NCBI RefSeq assembly: GCF_001729765.1
Contig: NZ_CP017181.1
Coordinates: forward strand, 4,402,001-4,466,000
Origin: Enterobacter kobei
GTDB lineage: Bacteria; Pseudomonadota; Gammaproteobacteria; Enterobacterales; Enterobacteriaceae
DNA: 64,000 nt
Direction of reading: 5' to 3'
Part shown: positions 35,288 to 48,977 of the stretch, piece after piece
How the letters are laid out: every line of letters begins with the position of its first letter
Numbering within the stretch: position 1 is the first letter of the stretch
Notes under the pieces: generated by a model
What the model saw: only the letters and a program-made list of their open reading frames with translations
What the model was told of the DNA's origin: nothing
The model's database searches: none
Made by a program: the position numbers and the translations under genes

Positions 35288-36483
35288 AATTTCACTGGAC
35301 GGCGACGGACGCGCGGGGAAACCGCCATACGGGGCTGAGTGAGGCCGCGAGTGAAAGAGATATGGTCGCGCAGTTGCGTAGCCAGGGGTTATTACCGCAA
35401 ACGCTAAAACGGCAGCGGCCCAGGGTCACCCTCAGGGCTTTTTCGACACGAATCAGCCACAGCGAATTAACGCTTTTTACGCGTCAGCTGGCGACGCTGA
35501 TCGCCGCGGCGTTGCCGCTGGATGAAGCGCTCGCCGTTGTTCAGCAGCAAAAAGAAAATAAAAAACTGGCCGACGTCATCACTTCTCTGCATCTCGCCGT
35601 TCTGGAGGGAAAGCCCCTCTCTGTGGCCATGCAAGCCCACCCTCGTCTGTTTGATACGGTCTTTTGCACCCTGGTAAAAGCGGGAGAGACGGTCGGCCAG
35701 CTGGGCGCCGTTCTTGAAAGGCTGGCCGAATATAATGAAGCACGTCAGCAAATGCGCAGCAAACTCACACAGGCGTTGATTTACCCTGCCCTGCTCACCA
35801 CGGTCGCCATTCTGGTCGTTATCATTTTGCTTACCACGGTGGTACCGAAGGTCGCCGCGCAGTTCACTCATCTTAAGCATGAGCTACCGCTTTCCACCCG
35901 AACGTTACTGGCTATTAGTCACTTTCTGTCGACATACGGTCCCTGGATCGCACTGACGCTGATCTGTGGTGGAACGCTATTCTCTTTCTGGCTGAAGCGC
36001 GGGAAAAACCGGGATCATTTTCATCGCTGGCTCATCGCGTTTCGCATTACCTCCCCGCTGGTCTGCGCGATCAATAGCGCCCGTTATCTGCGCGCCCTGA
36101 GTATTCTCAATCGCAGCGGTATTCCACTCCTGGAAGGGATGTCGCTCTCAGCAGAAGGTGTGGGCAACCGTGAAATTGGACAGCGGCTCAGCGACGCAGC
36201 AGAAAGTGTGCGCCAGGGAAATAGCATCAGCCAGTCCCTGAAGCAGACGCAAATATTTCCCCCCATGATGATTTACATGATTGCTTCCGGGGAAAAAAGC
36301 GGCCAGCTCGGGGAACTCATGCAGCGTGCAACAAATAACCAGGAGGTGCAGCTGCAAAATCGCATTTCGCTGACCCTGGCGATTTTTGAACCGGCGCTGA
36401 TTGTTGTCATGGCAGCGATCGTTTTGTTTATCGTTGTCTCGATCATGCAGCCCATATTACAACTCAACTCATTGATCAATTAA
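35284..36483 (+). CDS. gspF: type II secretion platform protein GspF
   Basis: Polytopic inner-membrane core of the assembly platform, contacting GspE and GspL. It has 399 residues with two homologous cytoplasmic domains and three membrane helices (about 167-190, 215-235 and 370-393). The signature LTQALIYPALLTTVAILVV is present. Overlaps gspE by 4 nt. Confidence 0.96.
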   Translation: MKFHWTATDARGNRHTGLSEAASERDMVAQLRSQGLLPQTLKRQRPRVTLRAFSTRISHSELTLFTRQLATLIAAALPLDEALAVVQQQKENKKLADVITSLHLAVLEGKPLSVAMQAHPRLFDTVFCTLVKAGETVGQLGAVLERLAEYNEARQQMRSKLTQALIYPALLTTVAILVVIILLTTVVPKVAAQFTHLKHELPLSTRTLLAISHFLSTYGPWIALTLICGGTLFSFWLKRGKNRDHFHRWLIAFRITSPLVCAINSARYLRALSILNRSGIPLLEGMSLSAEGVGNREIGQRLSDAAESVRQGNSISQSLKQTQIFPPMMIYMIASGEKSGQLGELMQRATNNQEVQLQNRISLTLAIFEPALIVVMAAIVLFIVVSIMQPILQLNSLIN

Positions 36484-36492
36484 GGAAAAATC

Positions 36493-36936
36493 ATGGAAGC
36501 GCAGAAAAAGGAAAGGCAGCGTGGTTTCACGCTTATGGAATTGATGGTCGTCATCGTGATTATGGGGGTTCTGGCCAGCCTGGTGGTGCCTAACTTAATG
36601 GGCAATAAGGATCGGGCAGACCGGCAAAAAGCCGCCAGCGATATTATTGCTCTCGAAAATGCGCTGGATATGTACAAGCTGGATAATCATCGTTATCCCA
36701 CAACAGAACAGGGCCTGGAGGCGCTTATTACCGCCCCAGCGCAAGCTCCCCGGGCTGAAAACTACAACCCGGACGGTTATATCCGCCGTCTGCCCGCCGA
36801 TCCGTGGGGGAATGACTACATCCTGATTAGCCCGGGTGAGCATGGCGCGATCGATATCATGTCCACAGGTCCTGATGCTGAAACCGGCACCGAGGATGAT
36901 ATCCACAACTGGGATAACGATAAAAAGTCACGCTAA
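36493..36936 (+). CDS. gspG: major pseudopilin GspG
   Basis: Main subunit of the pseudopilus that pushes substrates through GspD. It has 147 residues: a leader (MEAQKKERQRG) cut before Phe, then FTLMELMVVIVIMGVLASL with Glu5. The C-terminal calcium-loop region (about 115-140) has DAETGTEDDIHNWD. Processed by GspO. Confidence 0.97.
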   Translation: MEAQKKERQRGFTLMELMVVIVIMGVLASLVVPNLMGNKDRADRQKAASDIIALENALDMYKLDNHRYPTTEQGLEALITAPAQAPRAENYNPDGYIRRLPADPWGNDYILISPGEHGAIDIMSTGPDAETGTEDDIHNWDNDKKSR

Positions 36937-36938
36937 AA

Positions 36939-37439
36939 ATGGCCCATCAGAAAGGATTCACACTGCTGGAGGTGATGCTGGTTATGGTCATCATCGCCCT
37001 GGCGGCAGCCGGCGTTGTCGCTATGCAAAGTGACAGGCTGAGCGCTACCGGAAAGCTACTGCGGCAGATCGATGTCCTCAGACAGACAGCAAAATACATG
37101 TCAGACGTGGCGCTACTGGAAAAACATACTGTCGGCCTTCAGCTCACTACTGACGGCTGGCTTTTCTATGCACCGAAAAAGGATCGCACCGGTGAATGGC
37201 AGTGGCAGGAAATAGCAAACAATGACAATTTGCCGTTACGCGGCGATTGGGACGCACCGGCCAGGCCTGACGTGACACCGTCGTCGGAGGAGGCCAAGCC
37301 GCAAATCGTCATCCTGCCCGATGGACAAGTCACTCCCTTTTCAGTGGTTTTCAACGCTAAAGATGGCGAAAAAATCGCCATTCTGCACTCACACGGCGCG
37401 CTGCCGCTTGAGGTCATTCGCTTTAAGGAACCGCAATGA
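36939..37439 (+). CDS. gspH: minor pseudopilin GspH
   Basis: Minor pseudopilin linking the tip complex to the GspG shaft. It has 166 residues with the type IV prepilin motif KG-FTLLEVMLVMVIIALAAA at the start. It lies 2 bp after gspG and overlaps gspI by 4 nt. Confidence 0.94.
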   Translation: MAHQKGFTLLEVMLVMVIIALAAAGVVAMQSDRLSATGKLLRQIDVLRQTAKYMSDVALLEKHTVGLQLTTDGWLFYAPKKDRTGEWQWQEIANNDNLPLRGDWDAPARPDVTPSSEEAKPQIVILPDGQVTPFSVVFNAKDGEKIAILHSHGALPLEVIRFKEPQ

Positions 37440-37804
37440 AACAACAAAGCGGAATGCTGCTGCTTGAAGTCTTGCTGGCAATGGCTATTTTTGCGACCGC
37501 CATTATTGCACTCCTCAACAGTATGCAATGGCAGCTTTCAGCACTGGAAACGTTAAAACAGGAAACGCTAGCGCTTTGGGTTGCAGACAACGTACTCGTG
37601 ACCTCGACTTACGGACAACTCGCCGCCAAAGAGGGAGCCTCTTCTCAATTAAATGAGACCTTCTCCTGGCAACTGGTTGAAGGGAAAAAAAGTTCGTCTC
37701 CTTTGCTTCAGAAAGAGGCCAGGGTGATAACGTCTGATGGCCGAACCCTCAGCCTGTATGCCTGGTCTTCAGATAGTAAGAAAACGGAGGCGAAGCATGA
37801 GTAA
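37436..37804 (+). CDS. gspI: minor pseudopilin GspI
   Basis: Part of the GspI-J-K tip of the pseudopilus. It has 122 residues with prepilin motif SG-MLLLEVLLAMAIFATAII; Met in place of the usual Phe at mature +1 is common for GspI. The stop overlaps gspJ by 8 nt. Confidence 0.94.
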   Translation: MKQQSGMLLLEVLLAMAIFATAIIALLNSMQWQLSALETLKQETLALWVADNVLVTSTYGQLAAKEGASSQLNETFSWQLVEGKKSSSPLLQKEARVITSDGRTLSLYAWSSDSKKTEAKHE

Positions 37805-38378
37805 AGTCCCCAACGGCTTTACGCTTCTGGAAGTGATGCTGGCGATCGTCATTTTCTCAACGCTCAGCTTTCTGGCCTCTCAGGTGTTCTCCCAGGCAAC
37901 CGAACAGTACCAGCGAGCCAAGAAGACTGGCGATGATTTTGAGGCCATCCAGCACACCGTGCTCATGCTTGAAAATGATTTAATGCAGTATGTCCCGCGG
38001 AAAAACCGGCAAACACCGCTCCCCTTCTTGTGTGAAAAAGAGAGCGTAATTTTCACAACACAAACCCGGGATCCCGCAATGCCTTTTGGGGCAACGTTCG
38101 TTTTAACGACCGTCCACTGGTATATCGAAAACGACACATTATTCCGTGCAGTACGCTACTCATCCGACAGTGAAAAGGACGTGGCACCACAGCCACTGCT
38201 GGATCATGTCTCCCATTTTTCTGCAACAATGACGCCAGCGGATGAAAAGAGCGTGTCAACGACAGCCACGATAACGCTGGAGCGTGACGGTAAAGCGGAA
38301 ATAACCCGACACGTTGTCCTGCCCGGCTGGTTTCCGGAAAAAAAAGCCGCCAGCCAACCTGCAGGAGCGACGCAATGA
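37797..38378 (+). CDS. gspJ: minor pseudopilin GspJ
   Basis: Tip pseudopilin of 193 residues. I start it at ATG 37797 (MSKVPNGFTLLEVMLAIVIF), which gives a short leader ending NG before Phe; the longer frame upstream lies inside gspI. Overlaps gspK by 4 nt. Confidence 0.94.
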   Translation: MSKVPNGFTLLEVMLAIVIFSTLSFLASQVFSQATEQYQRAKKTGDDFEAIQHTVLMLENDLMQYVPRKNRQTPLPFLCEKESVIFTTQTRDPAMPFGATFVLTTVHWYIENDTLFRAVRYSSDSEKDVAPQPLLDHVSHFSATMTPADEKSVSTTATITLERDGKAEITRHVVLPGWFPEKKAASQPAGATQ

Positions 38379-39334
38379 ACACGCAAAAAGGTTCTGCATT
38401 GCTGATCGTTTTAATGATTCTGGCGCTGATGGCTGCGCTGGCAGCAGAGATGACGATAAGTTTTCAGGTTCAGCTCCAGCGCACCCGGCGCATCAATGAT
38501 AGCCTGCAGGGGAAATACGCTCTGCTCTACGCTGAAGCACAATCTATGGCACGTTTTCAGGAGAAGCCTCGAGACGTACTCACCCACTCGGAGAGTCCTG
38601 GCGACGACACCGACGTCAGCTGGCAGATAAACGATCTGCACCATTGCTACAACCTGAACGCACTGAAGAATACGCCGGAAGAACCACTGGCGACGCCACC
38701 GTATGAAATCAGCGTGTTTTATGCCCTACTGGAGAAGCTCGCCGTTGAAAAATACCGGGCAGAAGAGATCGCACAATCCATCGCAGACTACATCGATGAT
38801 AACGACTCAACGCGCGTTAAAGGTGCAGAAGACGAATACTATCAACATAGTCAGCCAGGCTACCTGACCGCCGGTCAGGTGCTCTTTTTACCCACAGAAG
38901 TGCGCAAAATTAAAGGGATGACTGACGCGCTTTATCAAAAACTCGCCCCTTTTATCTGCACCCGATTCAGCAGTGACCTCGCCATTAATATCAATACCCT
39001 TACTGAGCAGCAAGCGCCGCTTCTGGCAGCCCTCTTCCTCAACAATATCAGCTTGTCAGATGCAAAAATGCTCCTGAAAAAACGTCCTGTAAATGGCTGG
39101 GAAAAGGTAGAGGATTTTCTTTACCAGGCCCAACAGGATTTCAGCGCAGCAAAACCGCTGGTGGATTCGCTTAAAAAACAGATTACAACCAGCAGCAGTT
39201 ATTTTTTGACCACATCCACGGTTCATGAGGGTGACCTTACCTTTGGTATGCGCACATTTTTCATTTATGACGAAAAAACTAAAACACTCAAACTCTATTT
39301 ACGCCAGCTTACGGATGGCAGTAGCGAACAATAA
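38375..39334 (+). CDS. gspK: minor pseudopilin GspK
   Basis: Tip pseudopilin that lacks Glu5 and carries a large alpha domain. It has 319 residues. The prepilin segment KG-SALLIVLMILALMAALAAE has no +5 Glu, as usual for GspK. The SAM-like helical region and the acidic calcium site (DYIDDNDSTRVKGAEDEYY, about 144-162) are visible. The 3' end overlaps the chosen gspL start by 20 nt. Confidence 0.94.
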   Translation: MNTQKGSALLIVLMILALMAALAAEMTISFQVQLQRTRRINDSLQGKYALLYAEAQSMARFQEKPRDVLTHSESPGDDTDVSWQINDLHHCYNLNALKNTPEEPLATPPYEISVFYALLEKLAVEKYRAEEIAQSIADYIDDNDSTRVKGAEDEYYQHSQPGYLTAGQVLFLPTEVRKIKGMTDALYQKLAPFICTRFSSDLAININTLTEQQAPLLAALFLNNISLSDAKMLLKKRPVNGWEKVEDFLYQAQQDFSAAKPLVDSLKKQITTSSSYFLTTSTVHEGDLTFGMRTFFIYDEKTKTLKLYLRQLTDGSSEQ

Positions 39335-40475
39335 AGCAGTTAACGTCCCTGCGACGAAACTGCTTATCCGCCTTTCTGGATCGACGCCGAACGTCCTTGA
39401 ATGGGTGGAATATGATGGATGTGGCTACAGCCAGGTTCAGAGTCTGACAACAGAACAGTTGCCGGAGATTGCCGCACGCCCGGCATCAGGATGCACTCAT
39501 CTCGTTATTCCGGCCCAAAAGGCAACGAGCAGAATAATCGTCATCCCAGACGAAAATTACGAACTGACCGATCAAAAACTTCAGTGGCTTGCGGATGAAA
39601 CACTGGACGAAGGCATGCCCTCGCTGCACTGGACGCTACTCTCTCGGGAGGGAACGCGAGTTTCCGTCATTGGCGTTGACGCCGACTGGCTTATGTCCCA
39701 GCTTCGTCTCTTTGCCGGGGCTGGTTTTAACGTCACGCATGCGACGATTGACGCCCTTCGCTTGCCAGCCTGTGAAAGCGGCTGGACGGTATTATCAGAC
39801 AGCGGTGGATGGTTGCTCAGAACGCATGAGAACAGTGTTGCCCATCTGACAGAACCCTGGCTGGCACAGCTGCTAGCGCATTATCCCCCGCAAGAGGTCG
39901 TCAGCTACGGTCCACTGCCAGCTGGCCTTTCCGCGAAGGAAACGCGTCCCGCATGTCATAGTTTGACACTCTATACACAGGAACCACCCGCTAACCTTTT
40001 GCACGGGAAAATGCGCCCGCCAGCCCCGCGCTCTTTCTGGAACACCAATATCAAACGCATGGCGCTTTGCAGCATTTTCCTGTTAGCCGTGAGTGCGTGT
40101 CTGGCTCAGGCTGTCGTGTATTTGCAACTTCGGGAGTATGAAAAACAGCTGAGCCACACACTGACGCAGCAATGGCAACGTTATATTCCAGAAAACAGGC
40201 ATACCCGTAATCTGCGTACCTATTTACCCAGGCAGCTACAGCAACGATCGCCTGCCCCCTATTTGCTCTTACAACAGCTTCAGGCTCATCTGTCCGCTTT
40301 CCCGGAACTGGCGCTGGAAGGGTTGAGTTATAACCCGGCACGTAATGATTTACGTCTTTTTATTTCTACCCGCGATGAGCAACAGATCCAGGCGTTTTTA
40401 AATCAAAAACTGGCTGGCTACTCACTCAAAGTCGATAAACATGAACAGGGATTATGGACGATTCGAAATGATTAA
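39315..40475 (+). CDS. gspL: type II secretion protein GspL
   Basis: Inner-membrane anchor for GspE. It has 386 residues from the chosen start at 39315 (MAVANNKAVNVPATKLLIRL), matching E. coli length; the frame is open upstream within gspK. A cytoplasmic actin-like domain (about 1-235), one membrane helix (about 250-270, MALCSIFLLAVSACLAQAVV) and a periplasmic ferredoxin-like domain follow. Overlaps gspM by 8 nt. Confidence 0.92.
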   Translation: MAVANNKAVNVPATKLLIRLSGSTPNVLEWVEYDGCGYSQVQSLTTEQLPEIAARPASGCTHLVIPAQKATSRIIVIPDENYELTDQKLQWLADETLDEGMPSLHWTLLSREGTRVSVIGVDADWLMSQLRLFAGAGFNVTHATIDALRLPACESGWTVLSDSGGWLLRTHENSVAHLTEPWLAQLLAHYPPQEVVSYGPLPAGLSAKETRPACHSLTLYTQEPPANLLHGKMRPPAPRSFWNTNIKRMALCSIFLLAVSACLAQAVVYLQLREYEKQLSHTLTQQWQRYIPENRHTRNLRTYLPRQLQQRSPAPYLLLQQLQAHLSAFPELALEGLSYNPARNDLRLFISTRDEQQIQAFLNQKLAGYSLKVDKHEQGLWTIRND

Positions 40476-40941
40476 ACGCGCTCAGGAATGGTTTCACCAA
40501 AAAGATCCGCGTGAACAGCGGCTGCTACTCGCACTGCTTGTCTGCGGTGTCAGCATTCTTTTCTGGTTTGGGCTCTACCAGCCCCTGAAGCAGGCTACGG
40601 ACACCATGCAATCCCGCTATGCTAAGGTGCAACGCGATCTGCAGTGGTTGCAGAAACAGGTTTCGGCTGCAGCTCTTCTTCCGGAAAAGAGACCATCAGG
40701 CTCCCTGGAGAATCAGGTTAAAAGCAGTTTGCACATGCTGGGCACTGCCGCAAAACTCCAGCGCACCGATAGCGGAGAACTGACTGTATCGGCCGACGCT
40801 CTCAGGATGGACGCTTTTATGAACTGGCTGGCAGTGCTACAGGGAGACTACGGTCTGCGGATTGCGGAACTTGAATTCCACGCCAGTGAACAGGGTACGG
40901 ACACTATAATCCTGACGCGCCTGACGCTCGGAGTGAAATAA
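40468..40941 (+). CDS. gspM: type II secretion protein GspM
   Basis: Small inner-membrane partner of GspL. It has 157 residues from ATG 40468 (MIKRAQEWFHQKDPREQRLL), with a membrane helix at about 22-41 and a periplasmic ferredoxin-like domain. An ATG nine codons earlier is possible but lies deep inside gspL. gspN is absent, as in E. coli K-12. Confidence 0.92.
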   Translation: MIKRAQEWFHQKDPREQRLLLALLVCGVSILFWFGLYQPLKQATDTMQSRYAKVQRDLQWLQKQVSAAALLPEKRPSGSLENQVKSSLHMLGTAAKLQRTDSGELTVSADALRMDAFMNWLAVLQGDYGLRIAELEFHASEQGTDTIILTRLTLGVK

Positions 40942-40942
40942 A

Positions 40943-41656
40943 ATGGATAGCTCACTGGTTACTCTGTTTCTCATCATTGGCCTGCTGTCAGGAACCGCAA
41001 TGGGTATACTCACCTGGCGTTTGCCTGCCGAGATTTTACGACCGTCTTCGACAGGCGAGGCGGGTTCAACGTCAGAGTTTACGTTCTCTGGCTCCCGGTG
41101 CTGCCAGTGTCAAACCCCACTGTTCTGGTACGACACGGTTCCCCTGCTCGGCTGGATGCTTCTCAAAGGGAAATGTCGCCACTGCGGCCAGCCTGTTTCA
41201 ACACGCTATCCCTTGCTGGAAGGGCTTTGTGCGATGATGGCCGTCATTTGCTATGCCCTCCATCCAGCATCAATGATAATGTCACTGGCGCTTTTTCTGT
41301 TCTTTTGGTTTGTACTCGCACTCAGCGTGATCGATCTGCAGCATTACCTTTTACCCGACAAGCTCACGCTACCGTTACTGTGGGTTGGCCTGTTGTTTAA
41401 TGCCTTTTTTGGCCCTGTTTCCTCCCAGGACGCCATTGTGGGTGCCGCTGCCGGCTATTTAATTCTGTGGCTGCTCTACTGGCTGGTCCGCTTAATCTGT
41501 CACAAAGAAGGGATCGGTTACGGGGATTTCAAGATGCTTGCGGCAGTGGGCGCCTGGTGCGGCTGGCGAGAGGTACCCGTGATCCTTTACGTAGCGTCAA
41601 TCGCTGGGATCTTTTACGGGCTTCTGCTGTGGGTAAAAAAAAGGGCATTTCGGTGA
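40943..41656 (+). CDS. gspO: prepilin peptidase GspO, apparently frameshifted near its 3' end
   Basis: Membrane aspartic protease that cleaves and N-methylates the pseudopilins. The open frame gives 237 residues. It has a zinc-type cytoplasmic loop (CCQC ... CRHC, about 53-77) and both catalytic aspartates (SVIDLQHYLLPDKLTLP and GIGYGDFKMLAA). The frame ends at WVKKRAFR-stop right after a run of eight A (41635-41642). In the +1 frame the conserved end of the family continues (GDPIPFGPALALSGW) to a stop at 41721-41723. With seven A the product would be 259 residues. The last membrane segment is therefore lost or altered unless slippage restores it. Confidence 0.9.
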   Translation: MDSSLVTLFLIIGLLSGTAMGILTWRLPAEILRPSSTGEAGSTSEFTFSGSRCCQCQTPLFWYDTVPLLGWMLLKGKCRHCGQPVSTRYPLLEGLCAMMAVICYALHPASMIMSLALFLFFWFVLALSVIDLQHYLLPDKLTLPLLWVGLLFNAFFGPVSSQDAIVGAAAGYLILWLLYWLVRLICHKEGIGYGDFKMLAAVGAWCGWREVPVILYVASIAGIFYGLLLWVKKRAFR

Positions 41657-41725
41657 CCCGATACCTTTCGGTCCGGCACTGGCACTGAGCGGCTGGGGCT
41701 GTTTCTGCTGGGCAACGCTGTGAGG

Positions 41726-41757
41726 AGGCAGGAAGGAGGGTTTCCTTCCTGTATCAA
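41726..41757 (-). terminator. hairpin between gspO and bfr
   Basis: Inverted repeat CAGGAAGGA / TTCCTTCCTG around a GGGT loop (about 41729-41750), between convergent gspO and bfr. There is no T run, so it is at best a weak bidirectional terminator. Confidence 0.45.
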
Positions 41758-42237
41758 CTACTCTTTTTCTTCGCGGATTTGCGCCTGCAGATAGTTTTGA
41801 ATACCCAGCTTATCGATCAAATCCAACTCGGTTTCCAGCCAGTCTATATGGCCTTCTTCATCGGCAAGGATCTCAATCATCATGTCACGGCTGACATAAT
41901 CAAAAACGCTGTCGGCATAGGCAATGGCTTCACGGAGATCTTTGGCACCTTCAAGTTCCAGCCTGAGGTCGGAACGTAGCATCTCCTCGACATCTTCACC
42001 GATGCCCAGCTTGCCGAGATCCTGCAGGTTTGGAATACCTTCAAGGAATAAAATGCGCTCGATATATTTATCGGCGTGTTTCATCTCATCTATAGATTCA
42101 TGGTACTCAACGTCGTTCAGACGTTTAAGTCCCCAGTTTTTGAACATTCTCGCGTGAAGAAAGTACTGGTTGATTGCGACAAGCTCATTTCCCAATAATT
42201 TATTGAGATAACTTATGATTTTAACATCACCTTTCAT
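41758..42237 (-). CDS. bfr: bacterioferritin
   Basis: Iron-storage protein forming a 24-subunit heme-containing shell. It has 159 residues. Ferroxidase ligands are in [10 protein letters not shown] (Glu18), [12 protein letters not shown] (Glu51, His54) and EEGHIDWLE (Glu127, His130), with the heme-ligand Met52 in DEMKH. It is downstream of bfd, whose [2Fe-2S] product reduces stored iron. Confidence 0.98.
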   Translation of the reverse strand: MKGDVKIISYLNKLLGNELVAINQYFLHARMFKNWGLKRLNDVEYHESIDEMKHADKYIERILFLEGIPNLQDLGKLGIGEDVEEMLRSDLRLELEGAKDLREAIAYADSVFDYVSRDMMIEILADEEGHIDWLETELDLIDKLGIQNYLQAQIREEKE

Positions 42238-42309
42238 TATATAGTCCCTCCGCTTCCACTCATTGAAGCGTAGATCGGGCTACGGGGATGTCAAAAAAAA
42301 GATGGGCGC

Positions 42310-42504
42310 TTACGCGATCTCTTTGTATTCCGGGATCTGCATCAACTCGTCCTGCATGATTTCACGTGCAGCACGTACACATTTACCGCATTGATTTCCA
42401 ACCGGAACAAATTTGCGAAGCTGCTGAAATGACTGTGGCTGAAACTGGCGAACGGCCTGACGTATTTTTTTGTCGCTTACACCATTACATAAACAAACGT
42501 ACAT
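42310..42504 (-). CDS. bfd: bacterioferritin-associated ferredoxin
   Basis: [2Fe-2S] protein that reduces and mobilises iron from bacterioferritin through the heme. It has 64 residues with four cysteine ligands: MYVCLCNG (Cys4, Cys6) and GNQCGKCV (Cys38/39 and Cys41/42). It lies upstream of bfr; a Fur-box-like sequence is 36 bp upstream of the start. Confidence 0.97.
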   Translation of the reverse strand: MYVCLCNGVSDKKIRQAVRQFQPQSFQQLRKFVPVGNQCGKCVRAAREIMQDELMQIPEYKEIA

Positions 42505-42540
42505 AGAGACTCCCGTTCAAATTATGCGCAAAGTGTAAGT

Positions 42541-42558
42541 GAGAATGGTTATGATTAC
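42541..42558 (-). promoter_or_regulatory. possible Fur box upstream of bfd
   Basis: GAGAATGGTTATGATTAC (plus strand) resembles the Fur consensus GATAATGATAATCATTATC in its outer parts. bfd is iron-repressed in E. coli, which supports the reading, but the match is imperfect. Confidence 0.45.
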
Positions 42559-42636
42559 AATAGCACAAACGCCAGAATACGGGGCGGGTGCAGGCAAAAA
42601 ATGCGAAAGTTTGTGACAACACCTGAGCAGCACAAA

Positions 42637-42667
42637 ACAAAAAAGGACGCCGAAGCGTCCTTTTTTA
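42637..42667 (-). terminator. str operon terminator after tufA
   Basis: AAAAAAGGACGC-CGAA-GCGTCCTTTTTT: a perfect stem with flanking A and T runs, 17 bp past the tufA stop on the minus strand. Confidence 0.92.
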
Positions 42668-42683
42668 ATTCGGGGATAATTAA

Positions 42684-46634
<3,951 letters not shown>

Positions 46635-46715
46635 TTAATTCAGGATTGTCCAAAACTCTACGAGTTTAGTTTGACATTAAGATAAATCAGTTTGGCCTTA
46701 CTTAACGGAGAACCA

Positions 46716-47193
<478 letters not shown>

Positions 47194-47214
47194 GAAATAT
47201 ACAGCGATCTCGGA

Positions 47215-47502
47215 TCACCAGTTCATTTGACTGGCGTGCGTCACAGTAAGATTGACGAAATCAGTATAGCCAACCACGTCAATTTTGGCTGAAATTTGAC
47301 CAGAAAGACCTCGCGCGTCCAGATCGTCCTTCAGCGCAGAGACTGTTATGGGGGCATTCGTGAGAATTTCAACGAAACGACTGCCTTCCAGAGCGGCAAG
47401 CACGCCGTCCTGAATGAGCAGCAAATCATCACCTTCGCGCAGCATGCTCAACAGTGTGTCGATATCACATTGCCACGGTGAGTGGCTCAGAATATGGAGC
47501 AT
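47215..47502 (-). CDS. tusB: tRNA 2-thiouridine relay protein TusB
   Basis: DsrH-like subunit of the TusBCD complex that passes sulfur from TusA to TusE and MnmA for mnm5s2U34 in Lys, Glu and Gln tRNAs. It has 95 residues ([18 protein letters not shown]). It ends 22 bp upstream of the str promoter -35. Last of yheO-tusD-tusC-tusB. Confidence 0.95.
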   Translation of the reverse strand: MLHILSHSPWQCDIDTLLSMLREGDDLLLIQDGVLAALEGSRFVEILTNAPITVSALKDDLDARGLSGQISAKIDVVGYTDFVNLTVTHASQMNW

Positions 47503-47509
47503 GGCGGCC

Positions 47510-47869
47510 TCAGAACGTCAAAACGGTGTCGTAGTGGGAAAGGTGTTCACGCAGATCAGAGGAAGGTAAGAGCGTCACATCCAGCACAAAAGACGACTTA
47601 TCACTCAAACCGCGCGCCGTTAAGGAGTCGGCACAGACATAGCAGGTTTCGATATCGTACAGCGGCAGCAATTTGAAGGTTGCGATGTAATCGCGCGCCA
47701 GGATGGCCTGCGGCTGTTGGCCCGCGAGCAGTTGAAACACCCCGTCCCCCAGAAAAAAGACGCCGATATCTTCTGTTAATGCCGATGTCGCAAGTAACGC
47801 ATCCAGCCCTTCGCGGCCAGAGGCGCTACCGTGCGGTGCAGAAGTAAAAACAAATGCCACGCGCTTCAT
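47510..47869 (-). CDS. tusC: tRNA 2-thiouridine relay protein TusC
   Basis: DsrF-like subunit of TusBCD, 119 residues ([20 protein letters not shown]). It has no catalytic cysteine role in E. coli. The start overlaps the tusD stop by one base. Confidence 0.95.
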   Translation of the reverse strand: MKRVAFVFTSAPHGSASGREGLDALLATSALTEDIGVFFLGDGVFQLLAGQQPQAILARDYIATFKLLPLYDIETCYVCADSLTARGLSDKSSFVLDVTLLPSSDLREHLSHYDTVLTF

Positions 47870-48255
47870 CAGAATTGCACCACTCTGTCGCAGGTTAGCG
47901 CCGCCTGAGCCAGCTCGCCCAGACCACTCAACGAAAAGCCAGGCTGAAGGTTAGCGCCCGATAACCCCAGGCGATCGGCTTCGGTTGCATCCGTCACGCC
48001 GCGACGCAGTGCCGCCGCCACGCAGATGTTCAGCTCAACACCCTGCTTTTCATTTAACGCCTGCCACGCGCGGACCAGATCAAACTCATCGCTCGCCGGT
48101 GACGTAAACTGGTTCGCGTTATACACCCCTTCCCGATAGAAAAAGACGCTCGCCAGTTCATGTCCGGCCGCCAGTAGCGCATGCGCAAACTGCAGCGCGC
48201 TGCTGGCCTGCTGAGTGCCGTACGCCGGGCCTGTCACCATTAACGCAAAACGCAT
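47869..48255 (-). CDS. tusD: tRNA 2-thiouridine relay protein TusD
   Basis: DsrE-like subunit of 128 residues carrying the sulfur-accepting cysteine: Cys78 in [14 protein letters not shown], the same position as in E. coli. The start overlaps the yheO stop by one base. Confidence 0.96.
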   Translation of the reverse strand: MRFALMVTGPAYGTQQASSALQFAHALLAAGHELASVFFYREGVYNANQFTSPASDEFDLVRAWQALNEKQGVELNICVAAALRRGVTDATEADRLGLSGANLQPGFSLSGLGELAQAALTCDRVVQF

Positions 48256-48977
48256 TACTTATCTTGCCCTACGAAGTCGCCGCTTTTGAACTGGCGGATG
48301 TAGAGGTAGACCGTATGCTTGGAGATATTCAGACGATCGGCCACCTGGTTAATGGCGTCTTTGATATCAAAAATCCCTTTCTCGTAGAGATTGAGTACGA
48401 TCTGACGATTCTTGGCATTGTTCGAGACGTTGCGATCGGCATTCACCTCTTCAATGGTAAACTCAAGCGTTTGAGTCACCAGATCTTCTACGGAGGAGGC
48501 AAAGTTAACGGAGGAGCCAACGTCTGGCGTTTCAGGCGGAATAAAGGTGCTCATGATCTGCGAGAAAGGCACATCAAGGTTCATGTTGATGCACAGCAGT
48601 CCAATCACACGATGTTCGCGGTTTCGAATCGCGATAGTTTCTGATTTCATCAGCACGCCGCTTTTGGCGCGGGTGAAATAACATTTGGAGACGCTGCTGT
48701 CCGCGCCGGTCATGTCATGCAACATACGCAATGCAAGGTCGGTGATTGGCGAACCAATTTTACGGCCGGTATGCTCACCATTAGCAATGCGGATGGCGGA
48801 ACACTTCAGATCTTGCAGGGAGTGCAATACGATTTCGCAGTGGGAACCAATGAGCATCGCTAACCCGTCCACCACCGCCTCATAGGATTTAAGAATATCG
48901 AAGTCGGTCTGGTCAAAAGGACGTTGATCCAGCAAATCAAGTTCACTGGTTTCGTTGGTTAAAAGCGACCTGGACAT
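48255..48977 (-). CDS. yheO: YheO family PAS/HTH DNA-binding protein
   Basis: A 240-residue putative regulator: an N-terminal PAS-like domain (about 27-135, [20 protein letters not shown]) and a C-terminal helix-turn-helix (about 190-235, [20 protein letters not shown]). Target unknown. First gene of the operon with tusDCB. Confidence 0.93.
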   Translation of the reverse strand: MSRSLLTNETSELDLLDQRPFDQTDFDILKSYEAVVDGLAMLIGSHCEIVLHSLQDLKCSAIRIANGEHTGRKIGSPITDLALRMLHDMTGADSSVSKCYFTRAKSGVLMKSETIAIRNREHRVIGLLCINMNLDVPFSQIMSTFIPPETPDVGSSVNFASSVEDLVTQTLEFTIEEVNADRNVSNNAKNRQIVLNLYEKGIFDIKDAINQVADRLNISKHTVYLYIRQFKSGDFVGQDK

